Assembly: GCF_023078275.1 (NCBI RefSeq)
Contig: NC_062983.1
Location: 14,687,001-14,751,000 of the forward strand
Length of the DNA stretch: 64,000 nt
Direction of reading: 5' to 3'
DNA from: Leguminivora glycinivorella
Taxonomy: Eukaryota; Arthropoda; Insecta; Lepidoptera; Tortricidae
Shown here: in pieces, positions 11,400 through 21,183 of the stretch
How the letters are laid out: every line of letters starts with the position of its first letter
Numbering within the stretch: the stretch's first letter is position 1
Made by a program: the position numbers and the translations under genes
The notes under the pieces: generated by a model
Told to the model about the DNA's origin: nothing
Databases searched by the model: none
What the model saw: the letters and a program-made list of their open reading frames with translations, nothing else

Positions 11400-11750
11400 T
11401 GTTATATACAGTTTTATATTACATTTCATGACTCATCGTCCTCCTCGCGTTATCCTGGCACTTGCCACGGCTTATCGGAGCCTGGGGTCCGCTTTGACAA
11501 CTATTAATCTCAAGATTTGGCACTAGTTTTACGAAAGCGACTGCCATCTGACCTTTCAACCCGAAGGGTAACTAGGCCTTATTGGGAAGTCCGGTTTCCT
11601 CACGATATTTTCCTTCACCGAGAAGCGACAGACAAATATCAAATGACATTTCGCACATAAGTTCCGAAAAATTCATTGGAACGAACCGGGGTTCGAACCC
11701 GCGACCTCCAGATTAAAAGTCGAACGCTCTTACCGCTAGGCCACCAGGCC
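11400..11750 (-). mobile_element. Second SINE type, tRNA head at its right end
   Basis: The inverted head (GGTTCGAACCCGCGACCTCC, TTACCGCTAGGCCACC) lies at 11690-11748. The body has GTCCGGTTTCCTCACGATA and TTATCGGAGCCTGGGGTCC. It is widespread in moths and butterflies. A piece also lies at 50265-50345. It abuts a MITE-1 copy. Confidence 0.75.
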
Positions 11751-12053
11751 CCGTAGCCGAATGGCATTTCTCCGACGCCAAACGAAAGCGATACGCCGCT
11801 GGCTCTGTCGCGCCAATACGCAAGCGCGATAGAGATAGATATCTACTAGCGCTTCGTTTCGTGAGCGTTTCGTGAGCGATTGTGCCATTCGGCTAGCCAC
11901 CCTGGGTGCGTAGCCGAATGGCACAAACGCTCACGAAACGAAACGCTAGTAGATATTTATCTCTATCGCTCTTGCGTATTGGCGCGATAGAGTCAGACTA
12001 CCTTTCGCGTCGTTTCGTTTTCGTTTCGCGTCGGAGAAATGCCATTCGGCTAC
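11750..12053. mobile_element. Two MITE-1 copies head to head
   Basis: CGTAGCCGAATGGCATTTC and TGTGCCATTCGGCTA bound each of two adjacent copies (about 11750-11897 and 11910-12053) in opposite orientation. The interior has CGCCAATACGCAAG and GCGATAGAGATAGATAT. The right edge joins the truncated FN3-3 exon copy. Confidence 0.8.
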
Positions 12054-12160
12054 CGGCGACGCCCGCCACGCGCTTCACCTCCGCGCCCGCTCCTGAACTG
12101 GCCCCGCCGGCGCGCACCTCCCACTCCAGCCACTCTGCCGCTGCCGACAAACAACTGCCA
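12054..12160 (-). pseudogene. Third, truncated copy of the FN3-3 second-half exon
   Basis: The first half of the exon, from the CGGCAG acceptor region to the codons for VAGV, is present. It is cut off where a MITE-1 end (TTCGGCTAC) begins. No donor remains. The break coincides with the edge of the 670-bp tandem unit. Confidence 0.75.
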
Positions 12161-12357
12161 TCATTCAGCTTGGAATATTGAGATTGTTTAAGTTTATTTG
12201 CTGAATGCAACCGTTAAGTTCCAAGCTCAATGGTGTCAATTGTTTGATGACTTCCTATATCAATTGCAATTCACAAGAGCTGGCATGAATGGAATGAATG
12301 AAAATATCTATGACTGTATCATATTCACTAATAAAATGTTGGATCAGACTGTATACA

Positions 12358-12480
12358 GGCCCCGCAGCCGAATGGCATTTCTGCGACTCGAAACGCCACC
12401 GAAACGCCGTAAAAATTTTGTCTGGCTCCGTCGCGCCAATACGCAAGAGCGATAGAGATAGATAGCTTACGCTCGCTACG
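12358..12480. mobile_element. MITE-1 copy within the 670-bp unit
   Basis: CCGCAGCCGAATGGCATTTC to GATAGCTTACGCTCGC; the same insertion is present at 13036-13150 because the unit was duplicated. Confidence 0.75.
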
Positions 12481-12610
12481 CGCTTCAATACGCGAAAATG
12501 TTGGATCCGACTGTATACCAATGCATTCAGTCACACAATGAAAGTATTGTTCATTCCACGCGTGCCAGCTTTCGTGAATTAACCTCTGTAAAGTATTAAA
12601 AGACACTTGC

Positions 12611-12826
12611 CATCTTGTTGCGTAGTACAGTGCACAGGGTGAGCGGGCACACCGTCCCCCGCCCCCGTGTACGCCAGCGCCTGTACCGTATAGTTGGTAT
12701 ACGGGCGCAGCGCCAGCAGCAGCGTCTCGACACCCGCCACGCGCTTCACCTCCGCGCCCGCTCCTGAACTGGCCCCGCCAGCGCGCACCTCCCACTCCAG
12801 CCACTCCTGCCGCTGCCGACAAACAA
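12611..12826 (-). CDS. Dscam-like: Dscam-like exon: FN3-3 second half, copy 2 (possible alternative)
   Basis: This is a second open copy of the 13.29-kb exon with the same GATG/GCAAGT donor. One extra base near its 5' end shifts the frame at the acceptor used by copy 1. An acceptor 14 nt further upstream (GATGGCAG) restores phase 1 and adds a short IVCRQRQ start before EWLEW. The exon is then 216 nt, also a multiple of three. Either copy, or both, could be spliced without a frameshift. Confidence 0.6.
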
Positions 12827-13035
12827 CTGCCATCATTCAGCTTGGAATATTGAGATTGTTTAAGTTTATTTGCTGAATGCAACCGTTAAGTTCCAAGCTC
12901 AATGGTGTCAATTGTTTGATGACTTCCTATATCAATTGCAATTCACAAGAGCTGGCATGAATGGAATGAATGAAAATATCTACGACTGTATCACATTCAC
13001 TAATAAAATGTTGGATCAGACTGTCTGTATACAGG

Positions 13036-13155
13036 CCCCGCAGCCGAATGGCATTTCTGCGACGCGAAACGCCACCGAAACGCCGTAAAAATGTAGTCTG
13101 GCTCCGTCGCGCCAATACGCAAGAGCGATAGAGATAGATAGCTTACGCTCGCTAC
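13036..13155. mobile_element. MITE-1 copy within the 670-bp unit (second)
   Basis: Counterpart of 12358-12480 with minor differences (GACGCGAAAC for GACTCGAAAC). Confidence 0.75.
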
Positions 13156-13286
13156 GCGCTTCAATACGCGAAAATGTTGGATCCGACTGTATACCAATGC
13201 ATTCAGTCACACAATGAAAGTATTGTTCATTCCACGCGTGCCAGCTTTCGTGAATTAACCTCTGTAAAGTATTAAAAGACACTTGC

Positions 13287-13487
13287 CATCTTGTTGCGTA
13301 GTACAGTGCACAGGGTGAGCGGGCACACCGTCCCCCGCCCCCGTGTACGCCAGCGCCTGTACCGTATAGTTGGTATACGGGCGCAGCGCCAGCAGCAGCG
13401 TCTCGACGCCCGCCACGCGCTTCACCTCCGCGCCCGCTCCTGAACTGGCCCCGCCGGCGCGCACCTCCCACTCCAGCCACTCCGCCG
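13287..13487 (-). CDS. Dscam-like: Dscam-like exon: FN3-3 second half, copy 1
   Basis: The 201-nt exon (phase 1 in and out) starts after TTGTTTGTCGGCAG and encodes AEWLEWEVRAGGASSGAG, EVKRVAGVETLLLALRPY, TNYTVQALAYTGAGDGV and PVHCTTQQD. The frame runs to GATG followed by GCAAGT. Only a GC donor gives the phase that the exon at 11.2 kb needs. A nearly identical copy lies about 670 bp downstream. Confidence 0.85.
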
Positions 13488-13796
13488 CTGCCGACAAACA
13501 ACTGCCATCATTCAGCTTGGAATATTGAGATTGTTTAAGTTTATTCCAATGCAACGGTTAATTTCCAATGAGAAATGTGTTCGCGTGAGAGTTTTCGAAC
13601 TGCCTAAAGCAGTTTAAAATTAAGTTATTGCTGGACTTTATAAAACTGCGCGCACGTTTATGAACCATTTAGCGCGCGAAGTTATTGAGCAGTTAAGTAG
13701 CACATTTAAGTGTCTAACTTTAAATACGTTATAAAAACGGTATTGCAGCTGGTATGGGATATAATCATATAATTTATATTGACGAGAAAAATACAA

Positions 13797-13870
13797 TCAT
13801 ACAATACAATCACGCCTGTTTCCCATAAAGGGGTAGGCAGAGTACATGAAACTAGTATAGTAGAGTACAA
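13797..13870 (-). mobile_element. LINE 3'-end fragment
   Basis: ACAATCACGCCTGTTTCCC followed by GGGGTAGGCAGAGTACATG is the inverted 3' end of the LINE family seen at 37855-37885. Confidence 0.6.
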
Positions 13871-14064
13871 GTTCCAGTACCACTTTTGACAAGAAAAATG
13901 TGGCAAAAAAAAACGTTAAGTATTATAATTATACTCTACATCGCAATGCATTGGATATTTGTATTATACTAGCTGTTAATGTATAATTTAAGCAGAGCAT
14001 TGCTATATGGGTAACTATTTAATTGGCTCTGTAACAAATACATTCCTTTCCAATGGGGTCGGCC

Positions 14065-14225
14065 GGTATAGGAAATGAAATATTTTATACCATGCACGAA
14101 GTGAAGCATCAGATAATTATAAGAAAACATGGACAGAAGTTATTTTTAAATCCAATTTCTATTTCATAAGTAACTGAGTTGACCGTGACGTAACTCAATT
14201 CGATTTCATATAAATTCCATATTAG
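14065..14225. repeat. Dispersed repeat C, copy 1
   Basis: AAATATTTTATACCATGCACG to ATTTCATATAAATTCCATATT; inverse of 33480-33655. Confidence 0.65.
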
Positions 14226-14469
14226 CAATTCGTTAAAAATCGTTTTGACAGTTCTTAAAAAGAAGCTGATTTGACTAGAAGACACCTATTCTAACGATGG
14301 TGCCATCATAGCTTCCCTATTCAATGCCTTTAACTGTGCTAAATTCTTGTTTTTTCCGGAATATGTTTTCCATTATAGAACAAAATTTTAGATAGGGTCA
14401 TCTATGCAAACCTTTGACAGTTACCGATTCCTTTCTAAACATTTTTGACTGGATGGCTCAACATTTGTT

Positions 14470-14990
14470 CATACTTACTGTGCTCAGGGCGGTACAGAAG
14501 TTTATACCAGGTGCCGCAGCCGAATGCCATTTCTACGACGCGAAACGAAACCGAAACGCCGCGAAAGGTAGTCTGGCTCTGTCGCGCCAATACGCAAGAG
14601 CGATAGAGATAGATATGTACGAGCGTTTCGTTTCGTGAGCGTTTCGTGAGCTCCTTCATACTCAAGTCTAGACTGGATGGTTCTACATTTGTCCATACTC
14701 ACTGTGCTCAGGGCGGTACAGCAGCTTGTATCCCAGCAGCGAGCCATGGTGCGCGTGCGCAGGCGGTGGTGACCACTCCACCTTCAGACAGGGTCCTGAT
14801 GTCTCCTTCATACTCAAGTCTACACTGGTTGCGCTACATTTGTCCATACTCACTGTGCTCAGGGTGGTACAGCAGCTTGTACCCCAGCAGCGAGCCGTGG
14901 TGCGCGTGCGCAGCCGGTGGTGACCACTCCACCTTCAGACAGGGTTCTGATGTCTCCTTCATACTCAAGTCTACACTGGTTGCGCTACAT
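14470..14990 (-). repeat. Tandem 151-bp donor-side copies of the FN3-3 first-half exon
   Basis: The donor motif CACA/GTGAGTATGG recurs at exact 151-bp steps (near 15001, 14850 and 14699). A fourth, diverged copy near 14482 is cut short by a MITE-1 insertion. Copies 2 and 3 keep the second part of the exon from LKVEW onward in frame and a perfect donor. Upstream of that they carry purine-rich sequence with no pyrimidine tract, so there is no credible acceptor. They therefore provide spare 5' splice sites rather than full exons. Confidence 0.85.
14511..14652. mobile_element. MITE-1 copy truncating an FN3-3 exon copy
   Basis: CCGCAGCCGAATGCCATTTC to CGTTTCGTGAGC. It interrupts the most decayed donor-side copy of the FN3-3 exon near 14510. 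Confidence 0.75.
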
Positions 14991-15004
14991 TTGTCCATAC
15001 TCAC

Positions 15005-15142
15005 TGTGCTCAGGGCGGTACAGCAGCTTGTACCCCAGCAGCGAGCCGTGGTGCGCGTGCGCAGGCGGTGGTGACCACTCCACCTTTAGACTCTGCGGGG
15101 ACACGGCGCGGCAGCGCACGCCGCGGGGACCTTCTGATGGCA
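15005..15142 (-). CDS. Dscam-like: Dscam-like exon: FN3-3 first half
   Basis: The 138-nt exon (phase 1 in and out) encodes VPSEGPRGVRCRAVSPQSL, KVEWSPPPAHAHHGSLLGY and KLLYRPEH. It has a good acceptor (TTTTTTGTGTACAG) and donor (CACA/GTGAGT). It is the most upstream member of a 151-bp tandem array and the only one with the complete 5' half. Confidence 0.92.
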
Positions 15143-15218
15143 CTGTACACAAAAAAGTACCCTTGAAAGCTCATGATTGAACAATTTATTTATTTAAGTA
15201 CCTATTTGTATTTGTTAT

Positions 15219-15450
15219 ACTAGCTTTTGCCCGCGACTTCGCTCGACTTAAATTCGGAATTCTCCATACAAACTTCCACCCCCCGTTTAAGGGTAGTGGG
15301 GGTTAGAAAGAGACAAATAGTAGCCTATGTCACTCTCTATCCCTTCAGCTAACTCCACTTAAAACATCACGTTAATTCGTCGCTCCGTTTTGCCGTGAAA
15401 GACGGACAAACAAACAGACACACACACTTTCCCATTTATCATATTAGTAT
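15219..15450. mobile_element. CTAGCTTTTGCC dispersed element
   Basis: ACTAGCTTTTGCCCGCGACTT to TTTCCCATTTATCATATTAG, with CGTCGCTCCGTTTTGCCGTG and ACAAACAGACACACAC. Related copies are at 26490-26706, 47838-48012 and 50426-50604. Confidence 0.75.
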
Positions 15451-15467
15451 ATGGGTATCGATTTCTG

Positions 15468-15590
15468 AGTACCCACAATGCAAGCATTCTTGAGCTTACC
15501 TCGCTTACCCAAGGGACTCACTCAATCTGTGTCAGAATACCCCATGATATTTATTTAATTATTATTTATTTACCATTGCCAACATAGCTT
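15468..15590 (+). mobile_element. SINE tail fragment
   Basis: TTCTTGAGCTTACCTCGC, CTCAATCTGTGTCAG and an ATTTATT tail follow directly after a CTAGCTTTTGCC element. Confidence 0.65.
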
Positions 15591-15799
15591 GGGCTGATTC
15601 TGCTGCTTATAATTAGTCAGAGTGTAGCTTTCCGTATTACTGTGCTAAATGATGCAACTAATCTACCTAAATCAGTGGACGATTTATAACAGATCGAATT
15701 CCTGGTATTAATTTAGAATACAGTATCTAAAAGTCAGATTAACGGGATATTTAAATACGAAAAGGGCAATAGAAAATATCATACCTACCACATACCTAG

Positions 15800-15955
15800 T
15801 ACAGATGTAGTGCAAAAAGGGTTTCCTTCGTATTCTTCCGGAAACGTTCGTATTTGTCATGCTAGTTCAGTCAATGTCAGTACATGACACGTTCGCACGT
15901 TTCCGTAACAATACGAAGGCAAATCTTTTCGCACTACCTACATTACATCTGTACT
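15800..15955. mobile_element. MITE-7 hairpin
   Basis: GTACAGATGTAGTGCAAAAAG and inverted CGCACTACCTACATTACATC with TGTAC. The inner arms share TTCCTTCGTATT / AATACGAAGGCAAA. Confidence 0.7.
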
Positions 15956-15974
15956 TATGTCCTGTGTTTTTTTT

Positions 15975-16225
15975 GTTAGCTTATTTGGGTGTCCCACTGC
16001 TGGACAAAGGCCTCCTCCCTGGCTCTCCATGACTCCCGATTCTCCGTTTCCTCCGGCCAGTTCTTCAGAAAGGCGTCAAGATCGTTTCGCCATCTTTGCC
16101 TTGGGCCTGTCCGGCCCACGCTTCTTCGTCGGCGTCCACTTGGTGGCTATGTTAGCCTACCTATCCGGATGTATGCGATAGACGTGGCCAGCCCAGTCCC
16201 ATTGAAGCCTGGCGGTTTTTTCGTT
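15975..16225 (-). mobile_element. LINE 3' coding fragment
   Basis: The block from CCCACTGCTGGACAAAGGC to CCAGTCCCATTGAAG is a common lepidopteran LINE 3' segment. On the minus strand it corresponds to the part of the ORF near the C-terminus. It is short and has no intact frame. Confidence 0.5.
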
Positions 16226-16267
16226 ACAATTTTTATTTATGTTTTCAGTTTTGTTTCACACTGTTAC

Positions 16268-17811
16268 TTTGTATATGTCGCAGTAAGATAGATAAAGCCG
16301 TTATATAGTTATAACCCTAGGAATATAATTATACGTCGTAACATAGTTAAACGAAAGCGATTAATTGCTATCTTACTAGGAATATAACTATAATACGTTA
16401 CTAGTTTAGTCATATAGTTATATGACTAGATTCAGTTTAGTGAAATGATTGTAGGCAGGAGTGCGGCGGTGCGGCGGAGGTATAGTTATAACCCTAGGGA
16501 TATAATTATATGCCGTAACATAGCTAAACAAAAGCGATTACCATCTTACTAGGAATATAATTATAATACGGTATTTAAAATTGCAAACGGGACTTAATCG
16601 CGTATTACTATGTATTAAGTCTCGTTTGCAATTTTAAATATGTGTAAAAATCGCGAAAGTTTAAATCAGTGTTTCATAATACGTATAGCGGCACGATTTG
16701 GAATAACAAAACCGTCACTGACGTTAGAACAATAGTACATTACATCAGAGGCCGGGAAAATGAGGATTTCCGGCCAAGTGGGTATATACGGCCGAGCGAG
16801 CGTGCGAGCGAGGCCGGATAGGGATACGAGGCCGGGAATCCGTTTTCACGCCGAGGCATGTATAGTGCTTTTCTCAAACATACAATGAAATAAAAAAAAA
16901 TGCTCTAAAAGACAATATTTTATAAAAAAAAGTTACTTTGCAGGCCTAGGCCTAAAAAATAATATGAAATCCCTTTACAGTCCTCTCGAGTTGTTGCGCC
17001 CAAAAAGCGATACTTCCCAGCCCATTTTAAGGAACGTAAAGACAATATTTCATTGCATGTTTGAGAAAAGTTTATTTTCTATCGAACATAGTACACAAGG
17101 TTTAGTTACTAAACAAACGAATCCAAGCTATATTAGTTAAAACGTAACAGTTAGGGCATGCTCCCGGTATTTCTCGGTAAATCCCGGTAATTTTATGGTG
17201 GCGAAAGAACCGGGACAAAAATTTAGGAACCGGTGCTCCCGGTTCTTTTCAAAATATCCGATTTATTCATTTTTTAAATTGTATCTGCATTTTGATTTGT
17301 GCGATGGCAGTTTTAATTTAATCTGACAAGATAAACATGATATTTATTGTCGCAAATAGTGCAATTTGCAGCACTACACTGCTACAATTATACTACTGAA
17401 CTTAATCCTGTAATATAACTATATTACTTAACTAGAGACGTATTATAATTATATCCCTAGACTAAGTTTAATCCAGTGATATAATTATATAACTAAACTA
17501 GTAACGTATTATAATTATATTCCTAGTAAGATGGTAAGGAATCGATTTCGTTTAGCTATGTTACGGCATATAATTATATCCCTAGGGTTATAACTATACC
17601 TCCGCCGCACCGCCGCACTCCTGCCTACAATCATTTCACTAAACTGAATCCAGTCATATAACTATATGACTAAACTAGTAACGTATTATAGTTATATTCC
17701 TAGTAAGATAGCAATTAATCGCTTTCGTTTAACTATGTTACGACATATAATTATATTCCTAGGGTTATAACTATATAACGGCTTTATCTATCTTACTGCG
17801 ACATATACAAA
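16268..17811. mobile_element. 1.54-kb fold-back element with ~300-bp inverted repeats
   Basis: The left arm 16268-16566 and right arm about 17505-17811 are inverted copies with few differences. Both start TTTGTATATGTCGCAGTAAG and share GCAGGAGTGCGGCGGTGCGG. Each arm holds two tandem versions of a block with GGTTATAACTATA, CCTAGGRATATAATTATA and CGTAACATAG, so it is palindromic on two scales. The middle has a GGCCGAGCGAGCG palindromic patch and no protein-coding frame. No target duplication is evident. Confidence 0.85.
16567..16642. repeat. Short hairpin inside the fold-back element
   Basis: ATTTAAAATTGCAAACGGGAC and its inverse (GTCTCGTTTGCAATTTTAAA) face each other across about 25 bp. This looks like a small MITE nested next to the left arm. 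Confidence 0.6.
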
Positions 17812-17834
17812 CTAGATTTTAAATCAAAATTTGC

Positions 17835-18075
17835 ACTAAAAGCACAGTATAATGAAGAGTACTATCGTACAGTATGGCCACTCCCGCTCCCCGCTGGAAG
17901 CGCCGCCCACCCCCTCTCGGTTACCTCACAGTTACCGCCTGTCAAAAACGCGAACAGTCGACCTGTCATATCTGACTCATACAAGCATGGTACGCGTTCA
18001 CCTACACGAGCTTAGAATGTGTGTCAGGAACACGCCTCTTTCATATATTTGATCGCCAGTGTCCGAGGTGTGCTA
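17835..18075. repeat. Dispersed repeat B, copy 2
   Basis: AAAAGCACAGTATAATGAAG to TCGCCAGTGTCCGAGGTGTG; same orientation as 3790-4040. Confidence 0.8.
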
Positions 18076-18389
18076 AAAGTTTACCACAGTTTTACTGCAC
18101 TTTCCAGTTAATTTGCAGAAACTCTCCTTTATTTAATTAATTATAATTGCGAGACGTGCAACATTAATGCAAATGCTCGCTTTTATAATATTTTGAAGCA
18201 TATCCTTGTCTATTCACTTAATACCGAGTTAAGCAGTTTCCTGCTCATGAAATCCTCTTAAGATTTTGCATTGGATTGTACATTGTTGGGTTTTGTAGAC
18301 AAAACAGCGGTGGATATTATGGAATAATACGTAGTATTGTTCCGAAAGTTACTCTAACGAGCAGAGATAATGTAACTTCATTCAAATCT

Positions 18390-18615
18390 TTGGTTGGCAA
18401 ACATGGTCGCGCGATAAATGATAAAACAGCAAGCGTTCCTATCGCACTGTTTGTATGTGCGATAGGGTCGGCCAGATGTTTTCTCATTTACGCCGTGTCT
18501 TGCGTGGGCGACGGTCGCGCGACCGTCGCCGTCGCCGTCTCATCGCATCGTCTACTTCCATATCGATAAGGTTTGATTTCGTATGCGTCGCATCGCCGTC
18601 GCGCGACCATACTTG
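18390..18615. repeat. GGTCGCGCGATAAATG dispersed repeat
   Basis: CATGGTCGCGCGATAAATGAT, GTGTCTTGCGTGGGCGACGG and CCATATCGATAAGGTTTGAT. Pieces also occur at 1-112 and 41535-41560. The GTCGCGCGACCGTCGCC block is locally palindromic. Confidence 0.7.
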
Positions 18616-18998
18616 CCTAGCCTAGCAAACCAGGCGATTTGCGCAAACGGCAGACCTAAATGGGCATCCGCTTGCTAGCACGGGTGTACGGATTGGGTGC
18701 ACGTGTGCGGGTGGAAGTTAGACAGTCAGATTATTTCCAAATAACATCATCATCAGACATGACAGTTGATATTTAACCCCGATGCCCGCGTCAGTTAGTG
18801 GCGCTGGCGCTAATACCTACTTATTTTTAACCCCAGACGTAAAAACGAAGTGTCTGTCTGTTTGTGTGTGTGTCTGTCTGTGGCATTGATTACTGCTCCC
18901 AGTGTTTGTGAGCGTGCTGCACATGCAATCGTTTTAAAAATTGGACCTAATTAATGACAATTAAATTGTGTGATGTTTAGCATGTTATTTGTATTTGC

Positions 18999-20148
18999 TG
19001 TAGTGTATAGGTGTCTCGAGTACATATGGCAGTCGGTGTCCGAGTGTGATGGAGCACGGACGTGCGGTGTGTATTGGCGAGCCAACCCGATGTATATAGT
19101 GTAATAGCGTGACATTACAAGTGGCGACGAGGATGGGATAGAAACATAAGTAACATAACCTATAAAATCGAGTAACGATGCGCCATGATGCACCGTTATC
19201 TTTTTGTAAACAGGTTTGGTTACCTGCCGTTTTAAATTACTGGCATTCTTAGTAGTTTCGGAACGTAATGAAGCTAAATGAAAGTGGTCATTAAATACTA
19301 CAAAGCGAAATTATTATAACGGCAGTTTTTCAAGAATTAAGTCAAAACCAAATAAAAATAAATGAAATGTTATTTCTTTCAACCGTGCGAATATAAACCT
19401 TAAGCAGGTAACCGATAGATGTAATTAATAAAATGTTTGAGGCAATTGACAACATACGGCCAGCCTTCCTAGATTGTCATGCCTATACAGGTGTCGGTGT
19501 GTGGCTCCTACCTACCTAGTAAACGGTTTGGTTACCTACCTAGATTGCCAAATGTTTTTAGGTACCAAAATGTTATTTGGGTTTATGTGTAGTGGGTTTA
19601 TAAAATTGATTTATTATTTACATAAATCACAGCCCGGAATCATTACAATAATTTCCGTCCAACCAAGAGAAATGATATTTATTTTTAATTAGTGAAGTTA
19701 CCATCTACCTGTTGGTTGGTTTAATACACAAAATTATGTGATGTTGCTAAATTTATAAATGGTTAAGCTATTTACCTAAATAAGGCATTTACTTGAATGA
19801 TAAAATGTTGTACAACCATCACACTTAAATGTCCTATGGTAGCATTAGTCGATGTTTGAGAGTAAGGTGAAAACCAAAACAAACTAGATAAATACTTACC
19901 TAAGTATACTTCCTTACAGGGGTGAATTTACGTAAAAGTAACGTAAGTCACGACTTCATTAAGTGGTTATTTGAACTACAGCTGCAAATGAAATATTTAT
20001 AAAAAAAATATTAAAACAAGAAAGGGATGTAGTGTATAGGTGTCTCGAGTACATATGGCAGTCGGTGTCCGAGTGTGATGGAGCACGGACGTGCGGTGTG
20101 TATTGGCGAGCCAACCCGATGTATATAGTGTAATAGCGTGACATTACA
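18999..20148 (+). mobile_element. Small non-autonomous LTR element (TRIM-like) with TSD TTTGC
   Basis: Direct repeats of about 120 bp at 18999-19119 and 20029-20148 begin TGTAGTGTATAGGTG and end GTGACATTACA. The 5-bp TTTGC sits on both outer sides as a target duplication. TGGCGACGAGGATGGG two bases inside the left repeat is a primer-binding site, and AAGAAAGGGA before the right repeat a polypurine tract. The 0.9-kb interior has no gag or pol coding. Strand is set by the position of the primer site. Confidence 0.88.
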
Positions 20149-20489
20149 TTTGCAATAGTCTAATTTTAGATGTCGCGCTCGATTCGAAATGTAATTAAGA
20201 TTTATGTACATATTAGTTACAAGACTTCTCAAATAAAGAAAGAAATATATACGATTTATCGATGAATCTTAAAGGTTGAATCAGGTTGAATGTTAAAACT
20301 GACCGATTTTAAGACTTACCTATTATTCTGGGTCAAGTTGCATAAGAAAACCTCAAGAAAGGCTATAAAAGTAGGTATTGATCAATTCCGTAGAGTTCTC
20401 GAGGCAATAAATCGCACGTCACTTACCAACCCCAGATCATTTCCCTTCATATACTGCTGTTCATTGTTTATAACTTGTATTGTAGATTA

Positions 20490-20535
20490 AATAAATGTGG
20501 GTTTTGTAGGTACCTACATTTATTTAATCTACAAG
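20490..20535. repeat. Perfect short palindrome
   Basis: AGATTAAATAAATGTGGGTT with TTGTAGG faces its inverse CCTACATTTATTTAATCTAC. It may be a small insertion scar or a bidirectional transcript end. Confidence 0.5.
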
Positions 20536-20854
20536 TTGATATTAGTTATCAATCTGATACCGAAAACCTTTCTACTTTATTTTATGGAGTAATGAAAAAT
20601 TCCAACAGCAATACAGGCTAATAACTGTCGTTTCAAGGGTTATTGTAAAGGTATAAATAGCCGTAACGCAATCAAATTAATTAACGTCAATCACAAATTA
20701 CCGTCAGATTATTCTGTTGAAAAAATATTTTCAAAAGAAGCAAATACTCCACCAGACGCAAATATCTCGCTTACAATATAGGTTATTTTATTATCATAGC
20801 AAGGTCTGAAATACAGGGTTTATAAGAATGCGGAGTCTAAAGAATTAGTCTTAC

Positions 20855-21045
20855 CACTTTCTTGCCTCAATGCCGATATTGACGGACGCAAGCCGCTAGC
20901 GCTGACGGTGTGTTTTCATGGCGTGTCTTGACGTACAAGGGTCCAAATTTAAGCGCTAAATGCTTGATGCAGAGTCTATAGTCAGACTTACCACTTTCTT
21001 GAGTTAACACATTGACGCCAGCGTTGAAGGCTTGTCTTAGCACAT
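20855..21045 (-). pseudogene. Two donor-side relics of the FN3-2 end exon
   Basis: At about 20.86-20.93 and 20.98-21.05 kb, short copies of the 21.1-kb exon keep the AAGAAAGTG/GTAAG donor but lack a recognisable acceptor. The middle of the exon is deleted or diverged. They look like remains of tandem duplication of about 110-130 bp. Confidence 0.65.
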
Positions 21046-21100
21046 TTGGAGTCTAAAACTGAAGTCTATGATACATGCGGAGTCTAACAGCTAGTCTTAC

Positions 21101-21183
21101 CACTTTCTTGAGTCAACGTATTGACGGGCGCGGTCGCTGGGCCGGCGCCAGCGCTGTTGAAGGCCCTCACGCTTACGGAATAC
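21101..21183 (-). CDS. Dscam-like: Dscam-like exon: FN3-2 end
   Basis: An 83-nt exon (phase 2 in, 1 out) encodes YSVSVRAFNSAGAGPATAPV and NTLTQES. It completes the R codon left open by the 22.07-kb exon. Acceptor TGTTTTAG, donor AGTG/GTAAGA. Two shorter copies of its end, with donors, lie just downstream. Confidence 0.9.

Larger units (their letters stand above)
12054..13520 (-). repeat. 670-bp tandem segment carrying FN3-3 exon copies and a MITE
   Basis: The stretch from the exon through its downstream intron, including an internal MITE-1 copy (12360 and 13037), repeats with a period of about 670-680 bp: one partial and two full exon units. Near identity of the units, including intron sequence, shows a recent duplication. 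The MITE was already in place before duplication. Confidence 0.85.

Noticed and set aside
12328..12882. 184-residue minus frame across FN3-3 copy 2, intron and MITE-1
   Set aside because: It runs in a different phase from the fibronectin exon and through intron and transposon; the exon phase with splice sites is preferred.
20290..20490. 66-residue plus frame
   Set aside because: Low-complexity AT-rich sequence next to a palindrome, with no recognisable domain.
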